Shown: piece by piece, positions 32,688 to 43,270 of the stretch
How positions within the stretch are numbered: the stretch's first letter is position 1
How the letters are laid out: every line of letters begins with the position of its first letter
Assembly (NCBI GenBank): GCA_024195585.1
Contig: SWBL01000229.1
Coordinates: 20,060-84,059, forward strand
Length of the DNA: 64,000 bases
Direction: 5' to 3'
Source: Aureobasidium sp. EXF-3400
Taxonomy: Eukaryota > Ascomycota > Dothideomycetes > Dothideales > Saccotheciaceae
Made by a program: the position numbers and the translations under genes
Notes under the pieces: generated by a model
What the model was told of the DNA's origin: nothing
The model's input: the letters and a program-made list of their open reading frames with translations, nothing else
Database searches by the model: none

Positions 32688-34057
32688 CTATCTACCCGCG
32701 ACCCAGTCCTCCTCCACTAGGTCCTCCTCCACTGCGCAGAGGTCGCTCGTCGTGATCAAGTTGAGCAACATTTCGTCCGTGTCTTCATCCATACGGAAGT
32801 CCCATGGCAAGGAATCGTAGTCATTGATCCGGAAGCCGAAGGGTTCACTTTCGTCAACTGTTATGTGCCGAGAGATCTCCTCTTTCGCCATGACGAGGGC
32901 TTCTTGAAGGTAATATCTCGTGGCAAGTCCGGAAGTACTGTAGGAAGTGTGATTGTAGTAGGGCACAACTTCCTTTGAGGCAGCGATCGAATGCAGAGCC
33001 AGGATGGACGGGTTGATATGCTCATACTTGGCTTGACTATCAGCTGCGCGGTCGAGAAGCCACGAATTCCAAGCAAATATTATAAGCTCCAAACCATCAG
33101 CTGCAGTTGGTCCTTGAACAAGATGCGGAACCAGCTCGGGTAAGTTTCGCAAACCTCTAAAGACAGAGCCGAAAAGGTTCAAGCGACGCTCAAAAGCCGA
33201 AGTCCAGGGGTCGAGGCCCAGGCGAGTGTCCAACGAACTCATGCTGAGCCAAACATCATTCGAGAATAATGGGTTCTTGTCAAGAACCCAGCTGAAGAAA
33301 GATGAATCGCGCAAAACACAGGCGATTCGAAGACAGAAGAGTATCGATCTCTGGATGTCGCCCACTAAGAACTCTGAAGTGATGAACCAGATGAGTCTTT
33401 CCCGCATTTTCGTCAAGGTACCATAGTAATCCATCCAGCCAAGTAGGCGCTGGACGATATCGTTCATGGGCAATGTTTGCATACGTTGGAGGCGATCCAA
33501 AATAAGGCGATCGGTCGAGCTGGGAAACCCACAGAGCATAGAGAAGCCGAGTAAGTTGACAGTCGATACGACGTTAAGGCGTGAAGCCACTGCTCTGTGT
33601 TGCACGGGTAATGTTGACGCTTTATTCTGAGAACTCGTGATGGATAGAGCCGACGCAAACCGAAGTCCGGTATCTGTTGTGGTTGTCTGCATAAAGGGAT
33701 TAGTCAAGATCTGTTTTACATCAATTTCAAGGGTGCTGCTACCTTGCCCACAAGGACATCTTTCCCATCATCGTCCAATTCGAGTTCATAGCGCTTCATG
33801 ACTCGGGACGTACCGTCGCCGCAGTCTTCGTTTCCCGTGACTTTGTTATGGAGCCACTCTGGCTTCAGTGTGGTCGCAAAGTATGGAGAAACTGCAATAA
33901 GTTTGTCGCTCGAGATACGCATTTGTACTGTGCCGATATTCGATGGGCATATCATATAGAGCATCGAGATGATGATATCGCCTTTGTCATCGTTGAAGCA
34001 GGGCGGGAGTTGGTTTGGCCTTGGAGGCTGCTTTATGCGTTGGATGAATGGCAACAT
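32688..34057 (-). CDS. BTB/POZ-like fungal protein
   Basis: Exons 34057-33743 and 33686-32688; 56-base intron (GTAGCA donor, TTGACTAAT branch, GCAG); 437 residues. The N-terminal part reads like the fungal BTB fold: KGDIIISMLYMI, then VQMRISSDKLIAVSPYFATT, then an acidic YELELDDDGKDVLVGK, with the helical part after the junction (RAVASRLNVVSTVNLLG). The rest is helical and fungal-specific (about 180-437), ending in two acidic/Trp repeats (EEDLVEEDWVAGR). BTB proteins of this sort are adaptors, sometimes for Cul3 ligases; the role here is unknown. The start is uncertain: in-frame ATGs also occur at 34141 and 33961. The intron donor is weak, but phase and sequence support the join. Confidence 0.65.
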
Positions 34058-34236
34058 GCTGATATGCGTGAAGATTGTTGCAGAGTTGATTTTATGCCTG
34101 AGAAGATTGACTATCGTTGAACGATTTTGGAGAGGGCGCATGCTTTTATTTTTACAAGGACCCAGGGCTTTCGAAAATCTTTGAGACCATTTGGTGGCTC
34201 GTTTGTTACAAGTCAAACACGCTGACTACGATTTCA

Positions 34237-35559
34237 TCAACCGGTGTCGGAACTTCCAACTTTGTCTTTCCAAGGAGGTTCACCATCCTCATCAAACTCT
34301 GCCCATTTGAAGAAATTACAACCTTTCTGCCCTGGTGTGTATCCAGCATGACACATCCACATGTAGCGACCCAAGTTCTCAGACTTCCTTTGAACGCATC
34401 TGAGTACGACTGGTACCTTGCAGTGGCATTTTGGTGTGAATTTTGGGTGAAAACTTGGTTTGTAGTATCTGTAGGTAATATTGATTCGCTTATTTCCGGC
34501 AATAGGGTGTGGATCAATGGCGGTGGTCGGAACAATACTGTGCTTCCAGTGTTCTTGCATCTCGGCATGCATGACAAGCAAAGAGTTGTGGGGTAGATGA
34601 ATGGATATTTGCCCTTGTGAGTCTGCTGCGTTTGCAGTTTCAGACTCGTTGCTGTTGTCTTTGGGCACAATTTTGCGAACCCTGAATTCACGCGCCACAC
34701 CCAATGAAAGGCTCCCGATGACAGCACGAGGGCCGAGATAGGTCAGCTGGTCAGAGTGGTACCCAACGCTCTGTTGAGGCCCATCATAGCAATTGACAAA
34801 GGCAGTGTTTGGCTTCCACTCTGTTGGGTCCTGATACTTCAGTTTCTCACCATTGGGATAGAACTGAGCAATTCGACGTTGAATCTCGTTGTTGACAGCT
34901 TGACGCACCTTAGTGGATGCAGACAACATCTTTGGAGGTGTTTGTCGGATATCTTTGATGGTGCTGCCATTGTAGGTGTAAGTTGTCTTCTGCTCTTCAA
35001 CTTCCTTGAAGCTGTCGACGTAGAAGGACATGGTGTGTGGACTTTCAACAGTACGATCAAAGAGCTGAAATACCTCTTTTTCGAATGTCCTTGACTCATC
35101 CAAGAGCTCTGTAAGTAATGCATTGGCCTCCTCAGCAGGGAGGAAGTTATGAATTATGGAACATGGAGTATGCGTCTCAATGTCTTGAGGGCTATACAGA
35201 AAAAGGGTCTTGCCTTTCTTTGTGAGAGGCTTGCTCAGAGGGGTTTCGCCACTCGCAGAGCGAACCAGACTGGCCAGGGTAGATTGATGACCCACGGTTT
35301 TGGCTCTCTTCGGCTGGCCCAAGGACGTGGCTCTGTCTTTAGCCAGAATAGCGGAGGCGGTATCAACTAGGCCGTCGGAAGAGAGTAAGGCCTCGAGCAG
35401 GGTATCTTGGGCAATATCGGGATGCATGGATGCAAGCAAAGCAAGCTTGAACTCGGTGCTGTCCTCATGATCATCTTGTTGAACGGTTAGAGCATGCGGG
35501 CTAGATGTATTTGCATCAATAGACGTGTGTGGTCGTTTCCTCGAAATGAAGGCATCCAT
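34237..35559 (-). CDS. AlkB-like 2OG-Fe(II) dioxygenase with CUE and GRF zinc-finger modules
   Basis: 440 residues in a single exon. Order: MDAFISRKRPH start; a CUE ubiquitin-binding-like helix bundle at about 36-75 (LALLASMHPDIAQDTLLEAL); an AlkB/ALKBH2-type double-stranded beta helix at about 115-365; and a GRF zinc finger at about 375-430 (CHCKVPVVLRCVQ, then MWMCHAGYTPGQKGCNFFKW). Iron ligands are visible as the H-x-D in VGYHSDQLTYLG and the distal His in EHWKHSIVP; the 2OG-binding Arg is in RINITYRYY. ALKBH2-like enzymes remove N1-methyladenine and N3-methylcytosine from DNA oxidatively. The GRF finger suggests single-stranded DNA binding, and CUE suggests ubiquitin-directed recruitment. 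Divergent from PEX7. Confidence 0.9.
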   Translation of the reverse strand: MDAFISRKRPHTSIDANTSSPHALTVQQDDHEDSTEFKLALLASMHPDIAQDTLLEALLSSDGLVDTASAILAKDRATSLGQPKRAKTVGHQSTLASLVRSASGETPLSKPLTKKGKTLFLYSPQDIETHTPCSIIHNFLPAEEANALLTELLDESRTFEKEVFQLFDRTVESPHTMSFYVDSFKEVEEQKTTYTYNGSTIKDIRQTPPKMLSASTKVRQAVNNEIQRRIAQFYPNGEKLKYQDPTEWKPNTAFVNCYDGPQQSVGYHSDQLTYLGPRAVIGSLSLGVAREFRVRKIVPKDNSNESETANAADSQGQISIHLPHNSLLVMHAEMQEHWKHSIVPTTAIDPHPIAGNKRINITYRYYKPSFHPKFTPKCHCKVPVVLRCVQRKSENLGRYMWMCHAGYTPGQKGCNFFKWAEFDEDGEPPWKDKVGSSDTG

Positions 35560-35983
35560 GGTTGAGGTACTCTTCAAGCCGCAGCATCTTCATGATCTGG
35601 TTCCGAGAAATGCACGAACAGCACACGATGCGTCTTGAAGGACGTGTCGAGAGAAAGACCGAGAACCGAGAGAGCGGGTTCGAAGAAGGCACGGTCCCTG
35701 GTGCAGTTGTTCGGGAGCTCGGCGATTCGGCTGTCGGGCTGAGAATTGCTTGCAGCGGCAGGTGCGTCACGCAACAGGGCAAGAGCGAGCGTGAATGAAT
35801 GTGGAGCAGAAGGTGGGGTGGACAGCAATAATACCACCTTGTCTTTGACACCCAATCTCACCCTCCTTCTCTCGAGCCGCCTGCTCTGCACACAAGGGAT
35901 GCACTCGCTATAGCACCCGCCATACAAGTACCCCGAGTACTCCCTCCCACCTCTATACCGCCCCCACCAACAGCCCGTCAGCA
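35560..35983. promoter_or_regulatory. Divergent AlkB-like/PEX7 promoter
   Basis: 424 bases between divergent starts, C-rich on the plus strand in the last 120 bases. No named element. Confidence 0.4.
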
Positions 35984-37033
35984 ATGTTCGAATTCCGGAC
36001 AGCAGGCTTCAACCCATACGCCGTCAAGTACTCGCCCTTCTTCGACAGCAGGCTATGCGTGAGCGCCGGTGCCAACTTTGGTCTGGTAGGAAATGGCCGC
36101 CTCTTCATCCTCAACCTGACGGACCGCGGTATCGTCTGCGAGAAGTTCTTCGAGACTCAGGACTGTTTGTTTGATACAGCCTGGTCGGAATCACACGAGA
36201 ACCAGCTCCTGACGGCTGGCGGAGACGGCAGTGTCAAACTCTTTGACATCAACCTCAGCGAGTTCCCTATCGCTAGCTGGTCCGAACACGGTCGCGAGGT
36301 TTTCTCTGTCCACTGGAATCTCGGCCACAAGACAACCTTCTTGAGTAGCAGCTGGGATGGCACTGTCAAGATATGGAACCCTGAATCAAAGACTTCTCTC
36401 CTCACATTACCCGTACACTCATGTGTCTACTCGGCCCAGTTCTCTCCTCACAGTCCCGACATCGTTACCGCCGTCGCCAGAGACTCCCACCTACGCGTCT
36501 GGGATCTGAGAACTCCCGCTAGTGCCTCGAACCACCTGACCCTCGCGATACCCATACACGCCCCTCCCAAGATGACTCCGATGAACTTCACACCCACCAG
36601 CGTTGGCCCCACTGAATGCTTGACACACGACTGGAACAAATACAGAGATACAGTCATCGCAACAGCTGGTGTTGACGGCATGATACGCACTTTCGACATC
36701 AGACAACCCAGCGGTCCTGTGGCCGTCTTACCAGGTCACGAATACGCTGTCAGAAAAATTAGTTGGAGCCCACATCTGAGCGATGTACTGCTAAGTGCTA
36801 GCTATGATATGTCATGTCGCGTCTGGACCGATGGCAGCGCTATGGGCGTAGATCATGCAAAGATGGGTATGCCCGCAGGACAGGGCGCCCGCGAAATGGG
36901 CCGTATGGATCGTCACACCGAGTTCGCTATGGGTGTTGACTGGTGTCTCTTTGGCGCAGAGGGATGGTGCGCCACCTGTGCTTGGGACGAAAGAGTCTTG
37001 GTTTGGGACGTAAGGGACTTTATGAGACGCTGA
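35984..37033 (+). CDS. PEX7: Peroxin-7, PTS2 receptor
   Basis: WD40 receptor that brings PTS2 proteins (e.g. thiolase) to the peroxisome. Single exon, 349 residues. The family start MFEFRTAGFNPYAVKYSPFF is exact in style. Repeats include LLTAGGDGSVKLFDI, FLSSSWDGTVKIWNPE, VARDSHLRVWDLRTP, TAGVDGMIRTFDIRQPSGPV and LSASYDMSCRVWTD. It ends AWDERVLVWDVRDFMRR. It has a loop between repeats 4 and 5 (about 185-210) and a Gly/Met-rich insert near 290, both common in filamentous fungi. Convergent with CSN12. Confidence 0.95.
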   Translation: MFEFRTAGFNPYAVKYSPFFDSRLCVSAGANFGLVGNGRLFILNLTDRGIVCEKFFETQDCLFDTAWSESHENQLLTAGGDGSVKLFDINLSEFPIASWSEHGREVFSVHWNLGHKTTFLSSSWDGTVKIWNPESKTSLLTLPVHSCVYSAQFSPHSPDIVTAVARDSHLRVWDLRTPASASNHLTLAIPIHAPPKMTPMNFTPTSVGPTECLTHDWNKYRDTVIATAGVDGMIRTFDIRQPSGPVAVLPGHEYAVRKISWSPHLSDVLLSASYDMSCRVWTDGSAMGVDHAKMGMPAGQGAREMGRMDRHTEFAMGVDWCLFGAEGWCATCAWDERVLVWDVRDFMRR

Positions 37034-37219
37034 TACAACATTTTTTTGCGGTGAACAAGAACTAATCAAGGGTATCGAATGCTATGTGCCCTAAAACTCC
37101 GACCATGAGAGCCTTCCGATGCTCCAGTACACACGCTATGCAGAACTCGATTTTGCTTTTTCCGGGACGGTAAACTTCTCGTCGACTGGGGACACGATCC
37201 AATCCAGGGTACTCTCGTC

Positions 37220-39052
37220 CTAAGAGAGCCCCACAGGCCGCGCTCCACTCAGTCTCACAACTCCGCCTCCAAATGCAGGCCCGCTGGTTTCCAGCTTCCA
37301 GCCAGGTACCTCGTCATCGGCACGTGCTTCTACGGTCTTCCAGGCGTTGGGGAAGCCAGCTGCCAATGCTCCCTTGAGCTTTGCACCTTGAATCGCAAAC
37401 TTGTCTCTTGAGAAGGAGATGTAGCCACCAAGGAGACCTTGATGAATGAGTGCCGTCATCTTGGAGTGGATGTTGTTCATGTCGGGCAGGTCGAGAGCGT
37501 CCTCGCCGGTCGGTACGTCCAGCACGCCGACAAAGTCCGGGTCGATGTAGCTGTCAGGTTGCGAGGCTCCAGACGGTGTAGCGTAGATGGTTTCCTGCCA
37601 ACAGAAAATAGCCAACACGTCCTTCAAGTCGAAAGTCGGCGCCTTGCGAGCCTCCGGGTTTCCAGGATCTCCATAGAGAATGAACGTCTTCCGACAGATA
37701 GACCTCCAAACAAAAACCTCACACCTATTCCTCAACTGCAAGTCCAGCCTGAAGCCCGAGAACCATGCATAGTGCTCAGACCCGATATCCAAATGCCTTC
37801 TGAACCCCACAAGATCGCCTTTAGCAATATACCTGCACAAAGGCTGAAACCTCTCTCTCAGCCCATTCGCCTCCGGTCTCGCAAACATCTGCTCCGAAGG
37901 AAACCGTCCACAAACCATATTCGCCGAAATCAAGAAAATGAGAATCAAGCGTCTCTGCTGTAAACACTGAGCATGGCATTCCACCCACGCCTGCTGCAAT
38001 GCCTTTTGCGCCCTCCACGCATGTCCATTAGCCCACAAAAACCTGCCCAGGTAATACAAATAAGCACACCTCTGTGCCTTTGGATAAGCACCCAACGGCG
38101 GACTCAGCACAAAGATATTCTCGAAGATTTGAGCTGCACCACGAGTCTTACGACACGCGAACAAAATCTTCAAACACAGGTTTGCCAGCACATAGATGCC
38201 TTTTCGTTTTCCTTGGGGTGTGCCGTCTGCTGAGATGCCAGTGGGAGAGGAGCCAGAGCGGTCGTTTAGGCATGCTACAAAGGCGTAACGAATGATGTTT
38301 GCTGCGCGTTCTGGGAGGGTTTCGCGGGGGCCTGAGTCGTCTGAGGAAGAGGCGGTTGTGGTGGTGAGGTGGGCGATTAGTTCGGGTTTCTTGTCGAGGC
38401 CCATGGCGAGGCGGGCGAACATGCGGGAGTAGGAGATTACGGTGTCGAGGATTGTTGTGCCGTGGGTTTGGTTTTGGAGGGCTGAGTTTGCTTTTCTGAG
38501 GGGATGAGTTGTTAGTAGATGTAGCGTGAATTTCCCTCGAATCTTTTCAATTCGAGGCTTCTCTTGCTTATGTCTTCCTTCTGTGACGGGTGAGGTACAT
38601 CAAAAAGACCATCGACGCAAAGAATCATCGAACCAGCCAGAAGACATCAAAAACCCCCTCTTCCTCCCAACCCATCAAAAAGAAGAACAGGAAAAAAGAA
38701 CTTACTGCAAAACCTCACTCAACAACCCAAAAGTCTCCAACAAATTCCTCACATCCACATCCCTCAAAAACCCAAAGTACAGCACCATAAACCTGCTAAA
38801 CGCACTCCAACTAGCAATCTCCACATCATCACCCCCATCAATAACTTTGACAGCCTTGACGATTTTTTTCTCTAATGCTGTGTCTGAGTCTGCACCTTTT
38901 GGGAAGGAGGTTCGCAGTTCGTTTATTATGGTGGTGTAGGAGGGTGCGTAGGGTGGTTCGATGACGAGATACTGGGATAGTTGTGCTGAATCTTTGGAGA
39001 GGGTTATGCGGTTTATTTCCGAGAGGAATTGGTCTAGTGTTGGTGTGGCCAT
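37220..39052 (-). CDS. CSN12: CSN12-like PCI-domain protein
   Basis: PCI protein related to yeast Csn12 and Thp1/PCID2; members pair with Thp3 or Sac3 and Sem1 in splicing, mRNA export or COP9 signalosome-related complexes. Exons 39052-38706 and 38495-37220; 540 residues. The 210-base intron (GTAAGT, TACTAAC, CTCAG) is the longest inside any gene here. The join reads LQKANSALQNQTHGTTILDT, then MFARLAMGLDKKPELIAH, GIYVLANLCLKILFACRKT, AYLYYLGRFLWANGHAWRAQ and LRNRCEVFVWRSICRKTF, the classic Csn12 blocks. The PCI winged helix covers about 330-480. The start MATPTLDQFLSEINR fits the family. Confidence 0.9.
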
Positions 39053-39694
39053 TGTTTTTTGGGGTGGATGGTGATGGCGCGTAGTTGATGGGTGGTGTGT
39101 GATGAGAGTCTGGGCTTGTGGTTGTTGGCTTCGAAAGTCGCATGCGGCTCTGGGAATGTGGTGGTCTGTGCACAATATCACGAAGCAGCAAGGAAATAGA
39201 GATCAACAATGTCAGTGAGTAGATTATATGCATGTGGGGTATCAAAATGCTTGGAGCCACTAGCACGTCCTGAAGTAAGACATTTTCTCACATGTAAAGC
39301 ACAGCGATTTGTGAGAAGTTGAAAATCGGCACGTTTTTGCTACGTCAAAGTATCTGTCTACGTACAGTAATACATTACTGGCTCTAGGCCTTCGTAATGC
39401 GCTCATGATGAAGAATAAGAATGAAAAGATACAGCGAGCGAGAGTTGAAGAACAGGTAGAAGAGAACAACAGGATCCAGAAACGACACCCTTCTGAACAA
39501 GAATGTCTCCAACATTCAGAAGAAGAACAAGGAGAATCGACAAGAACGGAAAGGGGTTATGATGAACCGTAGAGAAGCGCTCATGTCACCCTTGTACTAG
39601 CTTGCTGCAATGGTCGTTGCTTCCGTGTCTGTTGCTAAGGCTGCATCTCGCATGGAAACGTCGCTGAATGATGCAAAGAGCAAGTTCGTTAAAA
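39053..39694. other. Intergenic region upstream of CSN12, downstream of the SH3 gene
   Basis: 640 bases between two minus-strand genes. It is A/G-rich near 39410-39560 on the plus strand, so pyrimidine-rich on the transcribed strand. No gene seen. Confidence 0.4.
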
Positions 39695-41520
39695 TTAGAG
39701 GGCTTGGCCGGGCACTGGTTTCCTGGCGGGCACACCAAGAGGAGTGCTTGCACCAGAGGGGGCTGCTGTGGACTTGCCGGCACTCGATACGGTACCCATC
39801 GACGCACTTCGGCTGTGGACATCAGCGGATATGAGTGCACGCTGCTGTGATTGTTTGGAGGCCTTGGTTGGTGATGCAGCAACAGACATGCTTCGTTGGC
39901 GTGACTGAGCTTGCTCGGCTAGAGTGGGAGATGACTGCTTAGAAGGCGCCATTGACGGGCGGCCTTGAGACGCAGCAGAACCTTGAGACGACGATGAGCC
40001 TTGACGGACCTTAGCTCCAGGGATTGGTCTAGGCGGGGGTCCCATGGCGCCAGGGCCAGAACGAGGAGGGCCAGCCCTAGCACCAGGAGGGCCAGGTCGA
40101 GCGCCAGGAGGAGGACCCTGTCTCGGCTTCAAAGGCTGTTTCGAGAGACAGGTTCTAGGAGCAACACCTTGCTGAGAGCGGTCCATACGGGTACAGAGAG
40201 CCTAGGACTGTTAGCATATTGATCGTGTTTATCAAGGAACGAACGACTTACCCAACCATCGTCATACTCATGCAGAACTCTCACGATTTGGCCAACCTTC
40301 AATTCGAGTTCATCATCCATAGATGGCTTGAACTCAAGTTGAACACTGTGAACAGCGTTAAGGGGACGATCACCTCCAGCAGCGGCACCTGCCATGGCAG
40401 CCACGGGAACGACAGAAGCCATACCGACCTCAGCCTTGGCCTGAGTACCAGGAGTAGCAGGAGAGCTGAGGTTGAAGCTGGCTGCAGTGGGACTGGGCAC
40501 GGGACTACCTTGAAGCTCAACGGGAGGACTGAGAGAACGTTCTTCGGGAATAGGTGAGATGACATCCCTGGACTGGGACTCGACAGTCTGTGCGTGGATA
40601 CCGAAGGGGTTCGACGGGTCGCTGTTCCTGCCCATAACACCAGCAGTCACTCCAGCTGCGGCCTTCTCGGCATCTCCAAGAACGCTAGTCGAGAATTGAG
40701 AGGTGGGGCGGTAGCTGATGCGTGGTGCTGTGGCAGTGGTGCGTGTCGAAGCAGGCGGCTGAGGAACATTCATAGCACTTGGACTTTGGCTCATGAAGCC
40801 CTTCTTCTCATCGTCCAGTCTCTCCATGCCGATGGCTTGCTTCTGTTGAGCCTTCTTCTTGCGAATGAGGAAGTAGGCAAGACCAGCAAGAACACCGATC
40901 GCAACAATGATTACCAGGGCGATGCCGGCCTTTGCGCCTGTGCTTAGACCACTAGAAGTCGCATCTGCCACCGGTGTTGCCGAAGCTGAACTCGAAGATG
41001 TGGCTTGGGCCTTTGCAGCAGATGAAATGGATGAAGAAGCGATTGTAGAGGACGCGGCAGCAGATGAGGTGAGGACGACCGAGGATGATGTGACGAGTGA
41101 TGATGAGGAGGATGAAGACAGAGCGGCGGCAGTCGACTTTGCGGTGGGTGACAAGATACTCGTGACTTTGGCAGAGGATGTGGATGTGGTGCTCGTGCTT
41201 GCTCTGGCAGTGGGTGATGTGGATTTAGCCTTTGCTGTAGTTGTGTTGTCATCGTCGTCGTTACTATCGGTATTGGTGGATTTGTTTGCGGCGGTAGTGG
41301 GTTTGGCACCCTTTGCAGTGGTCGAGTCGGCTCCGAGAGTAACAAAGCCGGCAGTAGGTCCAGAGAAAGTAGCAGAGGCTGTCACGTATACGACAGAGAA
41401 GACTGTTGCGACATCATCGGCCTCCTTCACCACGACCGGGGCGCGTTCGTCGAGCATTACAAGACTTGATTGGGAAGCTGGGAGCCTCTGAGGCATGTGG
41501 CGGTGAGGTTTGAAATGCAT
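39695..41520 (-). CDS. Single-pass membrane protein with SH3 domain
   Basis: Exons 41520-40252 and 40201-39695; 50-base intron (GTAAGT, GCTAAC, CTAG); 591 residues. Order: a short N-terminus without a clear signal peptide; a TVFSVVYVTASATFSGPTAG motif at about 40-60 common in fungal surface proteins; a Ser/Thr/Ala-rich, probably O-glycosylated stretch to about 190; a membrane helix (AGIALVIIVAIGVLAGLAYF) followed by RKKK; a cytosolic linker; and an SH3 domain split by the intron: SVQLEFKPSMDDELELKVGQ, IVRVLHEYDDGWALCTR, QQGVAPRTCL. The tail is Pro/Gly-rich (about 440-500). The layout suggests a surface sensor or polarity adaptor, but no partner is evident. Confidence 0.85.
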
Positions 41521-43092
41521 TGCGAAAAGAATTGGTTGTTGTGATTATAAGCTGCTGGTTAGTAGTAGTCGGCTTGGTGGTTGATGTAAAAGAGTGGAAC
41601 GTCGAATGGTCGACAATAGCAATTGGAACGAATGTGTGGGTGAATGGTCGCCTGCGAAGAAAACGACAACAAGCAAGAAACGGAGGCGTGCGCGGCGAGG
41701 AATGTTTGGTATATGAGAGGTGGGCGACCAGTGACCAGACTGAGCGGCGCGTGATAAACAGCAATTAAAATGAGTGGAAGCAGGTTGGCACCAGGCGGAC
41801 TCGGCGGACGTCGATAAGAGAGGGACAACGTTGCAACGACTTGCGGATGCAATTCAGATTAAGGTGAAGAAGAGAAAAAAAAGAGCAGCAATTACACAAC
41901 CGTCGCCCAACCGTCTACGCTCCGTGACTTGACCATGCCCTTGTCCTTTGGCGAAAGCGCCTTCGCGACAAGATGCGACGCTGCGACGAGCAGAGAGAAC
42001 CTGGAGAAACCGCGCTAGCCTCACGCCAAAACCGCCAGGCCGGGCTCCGATTGGCGCGCATTGGCCAAATGCAATCTTACGACCATTTCGCGACACTTAT
42101 GAGACGACCACGTCCCCTGTCTTCCCATACAAACTCGTTACTCGCCCACCACCCTGATCTTCTTTGACTGTCAATCAGCCGCGCCGAGAGTAGATCTCTT
42201 GCCTCGGGTTCAAGGTTTGATCCAAGCTGCCACACTTCCGTCTCCTGGTCACCGTCAGTTCAACTTTGGATCGTCCTGGCGTAATGTCATAACAACCCGC
42301 ACGCTCAGTCGAACGACTCAAACGTTGCAATCACAACGTCTCTCATTTCGTGAGCGCTCTTTATTCTCCATGCATACCAGCTCGCCACCGTGCATATACG
42401 ATACACTACGCATATCCCCTATGTAATAGGAGTTCATATTGCGCTTGTGAAAGGAGAACTCTCGTTCACGCAATTCATTCCCGAATCCCGCTGTATGATC
42501 GATTTCGCACGTTCTGCTCCACTGGACCCATCGCTCAGCCACACACGTCGGCTGCCTTGTCTGTTGCTGTCGGACATGTGTTTGACTTGTCGCGGCAGAT
42601 ATATCCGTTCCCGTGAACTCACGCCGATGTCTGTCTATTCTTAATCGCTATCAACTAATGCAAGCCTACTGACAGGCCTGAATCGACTCTTCATATAACG
42701 AAGACATCGTCCTTGCTATCTATATGTCTTGCCGTCCTCCTACAGCCTTCTATAAGCACCTGAAACACCTTGGTCAAACACAGCCAAGTCTATTTCCAGC
42801 TCCCGCTTCACGATCTGGATGATCAATCTCGTAAGACGGAGTCTGCCTATAATTGTACCTCCCATGCTTCAAGCCGTCTCGTCAAAGCTCTCACGAGGAT
42901 GACAAAACATCTCAAATGCCAAATGCCTTTCAGGTCTCGCCTTCCGATTGCCATATTGAATACTGGACTTGGCTGTGACTAGCACCCTGTTCGTCAACAC
43001 CACTTTCCATATCTCAAGACTTCTATCGACCATCAATGCCCCTCTTCGTTGCCACTCCTTATCCCCCAACCCGAGGGCTTTCAGATCTCAGC
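41521..43092. other. Long pyrimidine-rich intergenic or leader region
   Basis: About 1.57 kb with no protein-like frame. From about 42170 to 43090 the plus strand is conspicuously rich in C and T, as in fungal leaders, and it runs straight into the ATGG|GTAAGT of the micro-ORF described next. Either a long 5' leader or a non-coding transcript; unproved. Confidence 0.4.
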
Positions 43093-43270
43093 ATGGGTAA
43101 GTAGGAAAAATCTGTTGTTGTCGACCGTGAGTCAGCAATCCACTTCAAGGGGTAAAGCCGTTAGGATTCTCACACCGACTTTCAAAATACCACCTCACCC
43201 CTGACTATCAGATGAACAGATACGCGACCAAGTGCTTTCTCATGATATGAATCAAAGCAAAGCTTTCTGA
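43093..43270 (+). CDS. Possible spliced micro-ORF (20 residues)
   Basis: Exons 43093-43096 (ATGG) and 43212-43270; 115-base intron with a consensus GTAAGT donor and a CTGACTATCAG branch/acceptor. The joined frame closes exactly (63 bases): it begins MDEQIRDQVL, ends NQSKAF and then TGA. Unspliced, the same ATG gives only MGK and stop. A start codon placed directly before a perfect donor is common for short fungal 5' exons, so a longer alternative downstream exon is also possible. No homology is recognised. Confidence 0.3.

Noticed and set aside
38496..38705. Box C/D snoRNA inside the CSN12 intron
   Set aside because: A GATGA core is present, but the C box lacks its consensus first bases and no CTGA D box is found.
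41864..42167. Short open frames on both strands upstream of the SH3 gene
   Set aside because: They overlap on opposite strands and have no domain, splice context or recognisable homology; they look like chance frames in GC-rich promoter DNA.
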